Assembly: GCA_002786715.1 (NCBI GenBank)
Contig: PCTW01000076.1
Span: 16,879 to 80,878, forward strand
Direction of reading: 5' to 3'
DNA: 64,000 bases
Source of the DNA: Bdellovibrio sp. CG22_combo_CG10-13_8_21_14_all_39_27
GTDB lineage: Bacteria; Bdellovibrionota; Bacteriovoracia; Bacteriovoracales; Bacteriovoracaceae
The notes under the pieces are model-generated. The model saw only the letters and a program-made list of their open reading frames with translations. It ran no database searches and was not told where the DNA came from. Below, piece by piece: positions 51,036-59,746 of the stretch; the stretch's first letter is position 1, and each line of letters begins with the position of its first letter. The translations under genes were made by a program, and so were the position numbers.

Positions 51036-53270
51036 ATGTCGTCACTCATTCAACTCTTGGCCGTTCTTTTCTTTAGTGGAGCAGTGTGGGCGGATAAAAA
51101 TGTACCAGAAATTCCCGTTGCGTTCTCAGTTCAGCATATCAAAATCGAAGGTGATCAATATTTAGCACTCAATTACAGCAATCATCCAGAATGGCACACC
51201 TATTGGAAAAATCCCGGAGATGCAGGACTCCCTATCAAATATGAGCTTTTATCCAACGGACAAAACCTCTCCGTTGAAGAGATGGAATGGCCAGCACCAA
51301 AGCGCTACATCGAAGAAGGAGATATACTCGCCTACGGTTATCAAGGCGATTACTCTTTGTTTCTTCGCCTCTCACAAAACACTTGGAAAGAACTGCAAGG
51401 AAAGAATATTCAAATCAATTCAACCTGGTTGGTTTGTCGTCATATCTGTATTCCAGGAAAAGGAGAGCTCAGTGGAGTTGTCGGTGAAGGTTTCTCATGG
51501 CTTTCAAAAGGATCTAAAGTCATCGACCAAGACGAGCTCGTAGAGCGTTTTAATAATCTTCCACGCGAAGTTACTTTTCCTCCTGAACTCGATTTAGAAA
51601 TTATTAAATCTGAACAACCCGATGGAGATTTGCTTTTAACCTTAAACTGGCAGGGCGGAATCGCTAAAGATATTCTTCCCGCCATGAACTTAATTACACC
51701 CTACCCGGTTCCCTCTTTTGCCTTTAAGCGAGAGAAGCTCTACTCGGATTCAAAATCTCATGTTTACGGAATGCATACTATAGACTGGGATGGTCAATAT
51801 TCTGAACCTCCAGAGATATTAAGTGCAGACGGAAAATTTGCAAGCCCTCATTTTCTTAAATTTCTTTACGCAAACCCTGTGTCACAGAAAGTGGAAATTA
51901 TTAAAAAAGAGTTTAATTCATTTTCAACCGATGGATATTCCCGCTACAAAGATTTCATTTCAAACTTAAAAGCTATTTCCGTTTCAGATGCTCACTCAGC
52001 AGAGCAAGAAGCCCAACAGACTTCTTCGGGGGAAGGACAGGATAATAGTTCGCTTTTCATTTATCTCATCCTTGCCTTTATTGGCGGACTCATACTTAAT
52101 GTTATGCCCTGTGTATTGCCGGTCATAAGCCTAAAACTCTTTGAACTGATTGCTCAGAGGGAAGATAATCCCAGAAGAATTTTTACTCATAACCTAGCCT
52201 ATTCTGCAGGCGTTCTTTCAACGTTCTTAGCATTGGCATTAGTCGTTATTCTCCTGAAAAGTACAGGAACGAGTGTCGGATGGGGCTTTCAAATGCAGTC
52301 TCCGACATTTATGGCGATTATGATTGTGGTCGTTTTCATTTTCTCTTTAAATCTGTTTGGTCTTTTTGAATTCTCCACTCCTGGTGGAAAAGTTTTGGGT
52401 AATGTTCAGCTTAAAAAAGGAATCATTGGAGACTTCTCTGGTGGCGTGCTCGCTACCATTTTGTCGACTCCTTGCTCTGCTCCTTTTCTTGGAACTGCAC
52501 TGACATTTGCTTTCGGTTCAACTTCGCTGACCATCTTTCTCATTTTCATGATGATTGGTTTCGGCTTGGCGTTTCCCTTCTTGTTAACTGCAATTATTCC
52601 TCAATTGGTCACAGTCTTCCCAAAACCTGGAAAGTGGATGGAGGATATTAAAAAATTCTTAGGATTAAGTCTTATACTAACTACTGTTTGGTTAGTTGAT
52701 GTTTTTTCATCATTAGTCTCAACATCTACTTTTATGATGAAACTGAACACGTTATTGGCCCTGATCTTTTTTGGACTCTACTTCTGGCAGTTTATAGGAA
52801 AGAAAAAATGGTCTAAAATTCTTTTCTTGGCCATTCCGATAGCATTTTTTGCTCAATTGCTAATGGCCCTTTCAAGTCCTCAAGCAATGACAACATCAGG
52901 AACAGATCTTCTTAACGACAAGATTGCAAGCCAAGGACTTGAATGGGAAACTTGGAGTGAAGAAGCCATGAAGAAGCACCAACAAAAGGGCGATTTAGTT
53001 TTTATGGATTTCACCGCCAAGTGGTGCTTTACATGTAAGGTTAATGAAAAGCTCGTCATCGATACTGATTCATTTCGAAATTTAATGGCCTCAAAAAATG
53101 TTAAACTTCTCCTAGCAGACTGGACCAGAAGAGATCCACTCATTGAAAGCTTTCTTCAGAAAAATGGTTATGTCGGAGTTCCTGCTTACTTTATCCAGAA
53201 AGCAGATGGGACTCTCGTATCTCTTGGAGAAACGATATCATTGAGTGAAATTGAAAAGAATCTAAATTAG
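51036..53270 (+). CDS. DsbD/ScsB-like thiol:disulfide reductase
   Basis: 744 residues. Signal peptide, then a periplasmic N-terminal domain (about 20-320) with a CxxxC pair in WLVCRHICIPG, then eight or so membrane helices with the two DsbD Cys motifs NVMPCVLPVISLK and STPCSAPFLG, and a C-terminal thioredoxin domain with DFTAKWCFTCKVN (Cys pair near 664-667). Electrons flow from cytoplasmic thioredoxin via the membrane Cys pair to the periplasmic domains. The long N-terminal domain fits ScsB-like members more than E. coli DsbD. It is monocistronic; its stop overlaps that of the convergent kinase. Confidence 0.93.
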   Translation: MSSLIQLLAVLFFSGAVWADKNVPEIPVAFSVQHIKIEGDQYLALNYSNHPEWHTYWKNPGDAGLPIKYELLSNGQNLSVEEMEWPAPKRYIEEGDILAYGYQGDYSLFLRLSQNTWKELQGKNIQINSTWLVCRHICIPGKGELSGVVGEGFSWLSKGSKVIDQDELVERFNNLPREVTFPPELDLEIIKSEQPDGDLLLTLNWQGGIAKDILPAMNLITPYPVPSFAFKREKLYSDSKSHVYGMHTIDWDGQYSEPPEILSADGKFASPHFLKFLYANPVSQKVEIIKKEFNSFSTDGYSRYKDFISNLKAISVSDAHSAEQEAQQTSSGEGQDNSSLFIYLILAFIGGLILNVMPCVLPVISLKLFELIAQREDNPRRIFTHNLAYSAGVLSTFLALALVVILLKSTGTSVGWGFQMQSPTFMAIMIVVVFIFSLNLFGLFEFSTPGGKVLGNVQLKKGIIGDFSGGVLATILSTPCSAPFLGTALTFAFGSTSLTIFLIFMMIGFGLAFPFLLTAIIPQLVTVFPKPGKWMEDIKKFLGLSLILTTVWLVDVFSSLVSTSTFMMKLNTLLALIFFGLYFWQFIGKKKWSKILFLAIPIAFFAQLLMALSSPQAMTTSGTDLLNDKIASQGLEWETWSEEAMKKHQQKGDLVFMDFTAKWCFTCKVNEKLVIDTDSFRNLMASKNVKLLLADWTRRDPLIESFLQKNGYVGVPAYFIQKADGTLVSLGETISLSEIEKNLN

Positions 53271-54211
53271 AGAGGCAGTGTAATATAGAATGTGGTTGGA
53301 TCTTTTCGAGAAACAAGATCCAAAGTTCCTCCAACTTTTGTGATCATTCCTTTTGCTAAAGTTAAGCCTAATCCTGTTCCTTTTCCAATATCTTTAGTCG
53401 TGAAAAAGGGTTCATAAATTTTATCCTCAATCTCTGGAAGAATTCCACATCCATTGTCAGAGAAAGAAATGACTAATTTATTGGCCTCAGTAAAAACATC
53501 AATTTCAAAAACGGGCTTTTGGTAACCATCGATTGCTTCAAGAGCATTTTGTGTGAAGTTGGTCATTAAATGAAAGAGGAAGGATTCATCATATTTAATT
53601 TCTTTTGAGCATTCTACTGTCATTTTCAAAAGGACGGATTTCTCTTCGAGTTTCGACAAGATGAAATCCTGAAAATCAGCAAAAATTTCATGAATAGCTA
53701 CAGCTTTCCCCTTCTGGAATCCTTCTATTCCCGTAAAAATAAGTAGTCCTTTAATTATTTTTGAAATTCTTCTTCCTGACTCCGTGACTCGATTTCCCCA
53801 CATGGCCATTTTCTCATCTGAGCTTTTCGCAATAACTTGGCCCGCCCCAGTTATGATTTGCAATGGATTATTGATTTCATGAGCTAAGCCTTTAGAAACT
53901 TCACCTAAAGTAGTCATACGAGAAACATGAATCATCGTCTCATAATTTTTTTCTAACTGCTTAACTGCGTTATCACGATCATTTTCAAATTTTCGAATAA
54001 CGAACATCCAAATAATTGGCGAGATTAATACACTTAGAGCAAAGCTATCAATGAACATTTCGGAATACTTATTTTCAACAGGAAAGAAGAGAAAACCAGT
54101 CATTACCAACAATTCACAAGTAAACACGATAATAACGATCCTAACCATCATCTTAATTAATGATTGTTTTCTGTCAGCATTATTCTTGGCTTGGACTTTA
54201 TTCAATTTCAA
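53267..54211 (-). CDS. Small membrane histidine kinase
   Basis: 314 residues. Two membrane helices (about 23-43 and 55-72) with an extremely short loop between them, so there is no real periplasmic sensor; then HisKA with His111 in KGLAHEINNPLQII and HATPase_c with LMTNFTQNALEAI, SDNGCGILPEIED and GTGLGLTLAKG. No response regulator is near. It is the last gene of the KDO operon, overlapping gpsA by 14 bp. With no sensor domain it may sense membrane state through its helices or act with another protein. Confidence 0.92.
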   Translation of the reverse strand: MKLNKVQAKNNADRKQSLIKMMVRIVIIVFTCELLVMTGFLFFPVENKYSEMFIDSFALSVLISPIIWMFVIRKFENDRDNAVKQLEKNYETMIHVSRMTTLGEVSKGLAHEINNPLQIITGAGQVIAKSSDEKMAMWGNRVTESGRRISKIIKGLLIFTGIEGFQKGKAVAIHEIFADFQDFILSKLEEKSVLLKMTVECSKEIKYDESFLFHLMTNFTQNALEAIDGYQKPVFEIDVFTEANKLVISFSDNGCGILPEIEDKIYEPFFTTKDIGKGTGLGLTLAKGMITKVGGTLDLVSRKDPTTFYITLPL

Positions 54212-55229
54212 ATCTCGTTGGTATAGTCATCAGACCTTGCACTACATCTCGAGGAGGCAGTCCCTCGTACAGAACTTGATAAACACCTTCAAAAATGCGG
54301 CTGCGGATATCATATTTCTGAGCAACTAAATGTGCAGCTTTGGTTGTTTTATAGCCTTCAACCACAGTACGTTGAGATTTAATGATTTCTTCCGGTTTTC
54401 TTCCTTTGGCAATTTCTAAACCAAAAGTCTTGTTTCGTGAAAGCTCACCTGTCGTGGTTAAGATCAAGTCTCCCATTCCGGATAAACCATAAAAAGTTTC
54501 GGGACGAGCGTTATAAACATTTCCAAATCTCAACATTTCGGAAATGGCCCTAGTGATCATCGCAGCACGGGTATTGTGGTTGAAACCAAGACCTTCTATG
54601 ATTCCACCAGCAATCGCAATGACGTTTTTCAAAGCTCCACCAAGGAGAACACCTTTCACGTCATAAGAACCCAAAGCTTTAAAGTAGGGAGTCTCAAGCA
54701 TCTTAGAAACTTCGAGTAGGATGCGACGACTGCGGCCACCTAGAGTAACAAGCGTAATTTGCTCTTCCATGATTTCACGGGCGAAACTCGGTCCCGATAA
54801 AAAAGTAAAAAGTTCTTTATGAGACGGCCATAAATCAAAAAAGAGATCATCGGCAAGCTCTAGGGTCTCAGGATCAATCCCTTTAGACAAAGAGACAAGG
54901 GGAATACCTTGATCAAAATAAGCTGAGAATCTTTCAAAATTTTCAGAATAAAAATCGGCGATTCCAGCTGTGGGAAGTCCTGAAACTAAAAGGTCTATAT
55001 GCCCATCAAGAAGTTTATCAACTTCTTCCCAATCCAACGCTGGAATAAGATTTTCGGCTACTTTATGACCAGGGAGATAAACTTTGTTTTCTCCAAGTTT
55101 GAGGGATTCATAGATGTCCTCAGAACGGACTTTCATGATGACTTTTTCAAAATTATTGGCCAGGACCGAGGCAATTGAAGTTCCAAAAGCTCCAGCACCG
55201 ACGACCAGAGCTGTTTTGTATTTTCTCAT
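54198..55229 (-). CDS. gpsA: Glycerol-3-phosphate dehydrogenase [NAD(P)+]
   Basis: 343 residues. It reduces dihydroxyacetone phosphate to glycerol 3-phosphate, the backbone of phospholipids. Rossmann motif VVGAGAFGTSIASVLAN at the N-terminus; then SLSKGID, LSGPSFAREI, GGALKNVIAIAGGI, and TRAISEMLRFG with GLSGMGDLILT. In the KDO operon, 17 bp after the DUF493 gene. This fits an operon for outer-membrane lipid precursors. Confidence 0.97.
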   Translation of the reverse strand: MRKYKTALVVGAGAFGTSIASVLANNFEKVIMKVRSEDIYESLKLGENKVYLPGHKVAENLIPALDWEEVDKLLDGHIDLLVSGLPTAGIADFYSENFERFSAYFDQGIPLVSLSKGIDPETLELADDLFFDLWPSHKELFTFLSGPSFAREIMEEQITLVTLGGRSRRILLEVSKMLETPYFKALGSYDVKGVLLGGALKNVIAIAGGIIEGLGFNHNTRAAMITRAISEMLRFGNVYNARPETFYGLSGMGDLILTTTGELSRNKTFGLEIAKGRKPEEIIKSQRTVVEGYKTTKAAHLVAQKYDIRSRIFEGVYQVLYEGLPPRDVVQGLMTIPTRFEIE

Positions 55230-55245
55230 GAGTTCCCTCTCTCTT

Positions 55246-55506
55246 TTAAAGCGACATTAATCCTTCAATGACCGCCATTCTTTGATAAACCGAAATAATT
55301 TCATCTGCAGAAATCATCACTTTGTAAGCTGTGATCGATATATATTTTCCTGTTTTTGATGCTTTTGTTGTTATTCGGGCATCTGTTAATAAAGTCGTTG
55401 CCTCAACGAGTCTATCGACTGGTACAATAAATTTAAATATGTATTCCGATGGAAAAATAAGTTCAGTGTGAAGAACGTCTCTAAGCTTTTGCCACTTATC
55501 CGTCAT
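55246..55506 (-). CDS. DUF493 (YbeD-like) protein
   Basis: 86 residues, the size of the YbeD/DUF493 family, with an ACT-like ferredoxin fold. Family signatures are FPSEYIFKFIVP near residue 17 and KASKTGKYISITAYKVMISADEIISVYQ toward the C-terminus. It starts within a 4-bp overlap of kdsC. Function is not known; a small regulatory role in the envelope operon is possible. Confidence 0.88.
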   Translation of the reverse strand: MTDKWQKLRDVLHTELIFPSEYIFKFIVPVDRLVEATTLLTDARITTKASKTGKYISITAYKVMISADEIISVYQRMAVIEGLMSL

Positions 55507-56063
55507 TGTCCTAAATTCTCCTCAAATGTATCGAGGTGAAATCCTCTTGCATATCGCAAAATATCCATAACTTCTCGAGCACATCCCTTGCCAGGATCTC
55601 TTTGCGCTATGTAATCAACTAAATCAAAAACTTCGTAAGTCGCCCATTTGGTAGTTGCTGCAAATCCAGCTCTTTTTAATAAGGGAATATCAAAAAGTTC
55701 ATCTCCCATATAAAGGATTTCCTCATCGCTGAATCCTTGCTTATTCAGTTCGTTAAAAGCTCCTGTTTTGTCTTCGCTACCTTTATAAATGAAATCGAGT
55801 TTAAGTAGCTCTCCAAATCTTTTGTCGACAGATAAACTATTACCGCCAGTAATGACACCAACTTTAAGACCATTCTTTTGCAATAGTTTCATTCCGTATC
55901 CATCAAGAATACTATAAGTCCGATTCCAACCGATCTCAGGACCATGATAGGTCACAGTTGCATCAGTCAAAACACCATCCACATCAAAAGCGCATACTTT
56001 AATTTTTGCTAACTTGCTTTGAAACTGATCTGCTATTTTTTTAATTTCGTTCTTAGTAAACAT
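55503..56063 (-). CDS. kdsC: KDO 8-phosphate phosphatase
   Basis: 186 residues, a capless class C0 HAD phosphatase. It hydrolyses KDO 8-phosphate to KDO. Motif I VCAFDVDGVLTDATVTYH, motif II GVITGGNS, motif III region with KGSEDKTGAF, motif IV YMGDELFDIPLLKRAG. The start shares one base with the kdsA stop (TAATG), and it overlaps the DUF493 gene by 4 bp. Confidence 0.95.
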   Translation of the reverse strand: MFTKNEIKKIADQFQSKLAKIKVCAFDVDGVLTDATVTYHGPEIGWNRTYSILDGYGMKLLQKNGLKVGVITGGNSLSVDKRFGELLKLDFIYKGSEDKTGAFNELNKQGFSDEEILYMGDELFDIPLLKRAGFAATTKWATYEVFDLVDYIAQRDPGKGCAREVMDILRYARGFHLDTFEENLGQ

Positions 56064-56863
56064 TAAACAACCTCATAAAGCCGAACAAGGCTATGCACGA
56101 TTTGAGAAATATCGGCCAGCGGTAACGCAGTAGCGGCATCTGATAATGCCTTCGATGGATCGGGGTGGGTTTCCATAAAAATTCCATCAGCTCCTGCAGC
56201 AATTGCAGCTTTTGCCAAAACAATAATTTGTTCACGCTTACCACCAGTTGCCTTTCCTAAACCACCAGGACGTTGCACGCAATGAGTAGCATCATGAATC
56301 GCCTTGACTCCAAAGCCTTTCATAATCTGAAATGAAGCCATATCAACGATTAAATTATTATAACCAAAACTAGAGCCACGTTCAGTTAAGAGAATTTGAT
56401 CAAGACTTATAAAGTTAAGCGCCTTATCGACAATATTCTTTGTATCTTCAGGGGCCAAGAACTGCCCTTTTTTAACTTTCAAGCGACGATTATATTTATG
56501 ACATGCTTTAGCCCCTTCCAAAATCATATCAGTCTGGCGACACAAGAAAGCTGGAACTTGTAGTACATCAACAACTTCTGCAATGGACATCGCTTGTTCT
56601 GGAGTATGAAAGTCTGTAATCACAGGGAGACCAAACTCTTTCTTCACTTTTTCGAGAAGCCGTAAACCTTCTTCAAGTCCAGGACCTCGATAAGAGTCAA
56701 TCGCAGTTCGGTTGGCCTTATCAAAGCTTCCTTTAAAATGAAGTTGAACTTGTTTGCCAAGTGGCGACAATTCTTTAACTAAGGTACTGGCGACTTTCAT
56801 TACAAGCTCTTCACTTTCAAGAACACAAGGACCAATAAAGAGTTCGAGTGGTTGTTTTTTCAT
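56063..56863 (-). CDS. kdsA: KDO 8-phosphate synthase
   Basis: 266 residues. It joins PEP and arabinose 5-phosphate to KDO 8-phosphate, the first committed step of KDO synthesis. Motifs: FIGPCVLESEE, FKGSFDKANRTAIDSYRGPG, PVITDFHTPEQA, VLQVPAFLCRQTD, KKGQFLAPED, LTERGSSFGYNNLIVD, DATHCVQRPGG. An FGxxHxxH-like C-terminal ETHPDP. Coupled by overlap to pyrG upstream and kdsC downstream. Confidence 0.97.
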   Translation of the reverse strand: MKKQPLELFIGPCVLESEELVMKVASTLVKELSPLGKQVQLHFKGSFDKANRTAIDSYRGPGLEEGLRLLEKVKKEFGLPVITDFHTPEQAMSIAEVVDVLQVPAFLCRQTDMILEGAKACHKYNRRLKVKKGQFLAPEDTKNIVDKALNFISLDQILLTERGSSFGYNNLIVDMASFQIMKGFGVKAIHDATHCVQRPGGLGKATGGKREQIIVLAKAAIAAGADGIFMETHPDPSKALSDAATALPLADISQIVHSLVRLYEVV

Positions 56864-58494
56864 TTTTGCACCTGATTTTTATCTGAAGCTGAAATAAATG
56901 TTGAAAACAATGGATGGGGAGAAAATGGCTTTGATTTGAACTCAGGGTGATACTGACATCCGATAAAATGTGGATGGTCCTCTAGTTCGATCACTTCCAC
57001 CAAATTCATTTCTTTATTAACACCGGAGATAACCATGCCCTTGTTTTTTAGCTCTTCAATGAATTTATTATTCACTTCCAAACGATGACGATGGCGCTCA
57101 CTGATTTCATTTGACCCGTAAACTTTATGCGCAAGCGTGCCTTTTTCAAGGTGACAAGCATAAGCACCAAGTCTCATGGTTCCGCCTTTGCTTCCCCCCT
57201 CAGACTGACCGGCCATGTAATGAATCACATGTGAGCCTTTACTTGAAAACTCTTCTGAATTGGCATCTTTTACATTGGCCACATGACGAGCAAATTCAAT
57301 CATTGCCAATTGCATTCCTAAGCAGATTCCGAAATAAGGAACCTTTTTAGTTCGCGCATATTCAATTGCTTTAATTTTTCCTTCTGTTCCTCTTTCACCG
57401 AAACCACCAGGAACGAGAATCCCTTGGGCCGAGCGAAGTGCATCCCAAGAAGGGCTATCTGTGTCCTTTTCTAATTCTTCTGCATCTATATAAAGTGGTA
57501 CAAGTTTTAACTGGTTAAAAATGGCTCCGTGATGGAGAGCTTCATCGAGCGATTTATAAGATTCGATAAGCTCTGTGTACTTGCCAACGATTCCAATTCG
57601 AACTTCACGGAGGGGATGCTCGATATTATGGACAACCTTTTCAACATCTCTAATGTCTGGACGGCCAGTCCACATTCCCAACAACTCAGTAATTTTTTCA
57701 TCAATTCCTTGGCGATGAAAATTCATAGGAACTTTATAAATGGAATCCATATCTATAGAACTAAAAACATTTTCTTTGGGGAGATTACAAAAGAGCGAGA
57801 GCTTTTCATAAATACTCGGCTCAATTTCTCGATCAGAACGACAAATGATAACGTCAGGGAATAATCCAAGTGATCTCAATTCTTTGACAGAGTGCTGGGC
57901 TGGCTTTGTTTTTAATTCACCCGCGGCATTAATATACGGCAAAAGGACTAAATGAATATAGAGTACATTTTCTGGACCTACGTCAGCTGCAAATTGGCGA
58001 ATCGCTTCGAGATAAGGTTGTGATTCAATATCCCCTACCGTTCCACCAATTTCACCAAGCAAAAGATCACAATCTTTTGCAGCGACGAGAATTCTGCGTT
58101 TAATTTCATTAGTGATATGGGGAACAACTTGAACTGTTTTTCCAAGGTACTTACCTTCTCTCTCATTCTCGATAACTTGAAGATAAACTTGACCAGTGGT
58201 GAAATTACTTTTCCGGCTCAAAGTGAGTGAAGTGAATCTTTCATAATGGCCGAGATCCAAATCCGTTTCAGCACCGTCATCAGTTACAAAAACTTCACCA
58301 TGTTGAGTTGGGCTCATCGTTCCTGGATCAACGTTAATATACGGATCCATTTTCAACATATTAATTTTTATTCCACGTCGTTCGAGCAAACAAGCTAAGC
58401 TTGCTGCTGCTAAACCTTTTCCTAGAGATGAGGCGACTCCCCCAGTAATAAAAATATATTTTTTATTATTCTTTTTTTGAGCAGGGCGATTCAT
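56860..58494 (-). CDS. pyrG: CTP synthase
   Basis: 544 residues, the usual length. N-terminal amidoligase domain: KYIFITGGVASSLGKG, MLKMDPYINVDPGTMSP, GEIGGTVGDIES, and C-terminal glutamine amidotransferase with ILVPGGFGERG, nucleophile in GICLGMQLAM, and GCQYHPEF. It makes CTP from UTP. Its place between kdsB and kdsA fits, because KdsB consumes CTP to activate KDO. It lies 12 bp after kdsB and overlaps kdsA. Confidence 0.98.
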   Translation of the reverse strand: MNRPAQKKNNKKYIFITGGVASSLGKGLAAASLACLLERRGIKINMLKMDPYINVDPGTMSPTQHGEVFVTDDGAETDLDLGHYERFTSLTLSRKSNFTTGQVYLQVIENEREGKYLGKTVQVVPHITNEIKRRILVAAKDCDLLLGEIGGTVGDIESQPYLEAIRQFAADVGPENVLYIHLVLLPYINAAGELKTKPAQHSVKELRSLGLFPDVIICRSDREIEPSIYEKLSLFCNLPKENVFSSIDMDSIYKVPMNFHRQGIDEKITELLGMWTGRPDIRDVEKVVHNIEHPLREVRIGIVGKYTELIESYKSLDEALHHGAIFNQLKLVPLYIDAEELEKDTDSPSWDALRSAQGILVPGGFGERGTEGKIKAIEYARTKKVPYFGICLGMQLAMIEFARHVANVKDANSEEFSSKGSHVIHYMAGQSEGGSKGGTMRLGAYACHLEKGTLAHKVYGSNEISERHRHRLEVNNKFIEELKNKGMVISGVNKEMNLVEVIELEDHPHFIGCQYHPEFKSKPFSPHPLFSTFISASDKNQVQK

Positions 58495-58506
58495 ATCTTC
58501 TCCAAT

Positions 58507-59268
58507 TTAATGATGGGCCAATAATTTTTCTACGATAGCCACGTCAGTGGGAATATCAATGGCATGAAAAGGAGCTTCTGTTACAATGGCTCCATAATCT
58601 AAACCGAGTTCCATTCCTCTGAGCTGTTCTAATTTTTCAATATTTTCATAGTAAGAAGTTCCTGCGGCACAAAAAGCTTCGAGTGCTTCTGGTGTATAAG
58701 AATATATTCCTGCATGCTGATACCATTCTTTGGGCTTTTCTTGATCGCGGTCATAAGGAATTGGAGAGCGCGAAAAATAAAGACATTTGCCACCGTCTTT
58801 GGCCAAGACAACTTTAACCACATTCGGATTTTCAAATTCTTCATCCATGGCACGACGACGAACAATAGTTCCTACATCATGATGGCCACTCAAGTGATAA
58901 TCAATAAGTCGAGAAAGATCGACGTCACCTAGTAAAGGCTCATCACCTTGAAGATTAATCACCAGTTCAACTTCGTTCTCTTTAAAATTTCTTTTGAAGG
59001 CGAGATAGATTCTTTCTGTCCCACTTGGAACATCATCATCGACTCTTAAAACTTGACCACCATGATCGAGCACATGCTGTTCTATCCGATCATCATCAGT
59101 CACGATGTATGCTTCAACGGGATGTTTCTTTTGAAGGGACTCGTGGGCCTTAATCGCATGATCATATACCCTCATCACCATTGATCGTCCTGATATCATG
59201 GTGAGGGGTTTTCCAGGGAATCGACTAGCGCTATATCGCGCCGGAATGAGGATGACGACCCTCTTCAT
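58507..59268 (-). CDS. kdsB: CMP-KDO synthetase
   Basis: 253 residues from the ATG at 59268, with AAGG 8 nt upstream; an earlier in-frame ATG at 59313 would add 15 residues not seen in the family, whose N-terminus is normally VIIPARYSASRFPGKPL as here. It activates KDO with CTP for transfer to lipid A. Other motifs: AYIVTDDDRI, LVINLQGDEPL, FSRSPIPYDRD, QHAGIYSYTPEAL, and EQLRGMELG. First gene of a seven-gene minus-strand operon. Confidence 0.97.
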   Translation of the reverse strand: MKRVVILIPARYSASRFPGKPLTMISGRSMVMRVYDHAIKAHESLQKKHPVEAYIVTDDDRIEQHVLDHGGQVLRVDDDVPSGTERIYLAFKRNFKENEVELVINLQGDEPLLGDVDLSRLIDYHLSGHHDVGTIVRRRAMDEEFENPNVVKVVLAKDGGKCLYFSRSPIPYDRDQEKPKEWYQHAGIYSYTPEALEAFCAAGTSYYENIEKLEQLRGMELGLDYGAIVTEAPFHAIDIPTDVAIVEKLLAHH

Positions 59269-59351
59269 AAAACCAGCCTTTTCGTGAAAACCATTAAGGG
59301 AAGAATCTAACACTAGGGCCGTTTAACGCCAAGTCATGATAAACTAATGAC

Positions 59352-59696
59352 ATGTTGCGAATCGTGCTTTTTATAACATTCTTTTTTAATCAGGTAAGTT
59401 TTGCAGCTGATCGCGATTTTTCTCGATCGATCATCACTGACCCTAGCATCTCCAGACGCTGCGACGCACTTATTGAGACGCGCAATCACAAGCTCGGCTA
59501 CAAACAAAAGATCCAAGCGCTTCTGAAGCGCTGTGAACGCCTGCTCAAAATGGCGCCCCCTGAGAAAAGGACGCTTGTAAAAAAACTCAAACAAACCCGA
59601 GATCACTTAGATCAAGAGCTCCAACTAGCAGTTGATAAACTTCAAAATCAAGAAGAAGACATTATTCGAAAAGGTTGTCCTGGAATTTCTCTTTAA
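59352..59696 (+). CDS. Small secreted helical protein
   Basis: 114 residues. Signal peptide MLRIVLFITFFFNQVSFAA, then a short region with Cys (SRRCDALIE), a basic helical stretch (QKIQALLKRCERLLKM) and a long helix KRTLVKKLKQTRDHLDQELQLAVDKLQ, ending with GCPGISL. Three Cys in the mature part. No family recognised. It is divergent from kdsB and its 3' end lies about 50 bp before the TolC-like gene start, so it may be first in that unit. Confidence 0.7.
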   Translation: MLRIVLFITFFFNQVSFAADRDFSRSIITDPSISRRCDALIETRNHKLGYKQKIQALLKRCERLLKMAPPEKRTLVKKLKQTRDHLDQELQLAVDKLQNQEEDIIRKGCPGISL

Positions 59697-59746
59697 TCTT
59701 TATCTTTTACACTCCGTTTTATTCTGTTCTAGAATTCCTGCATATC

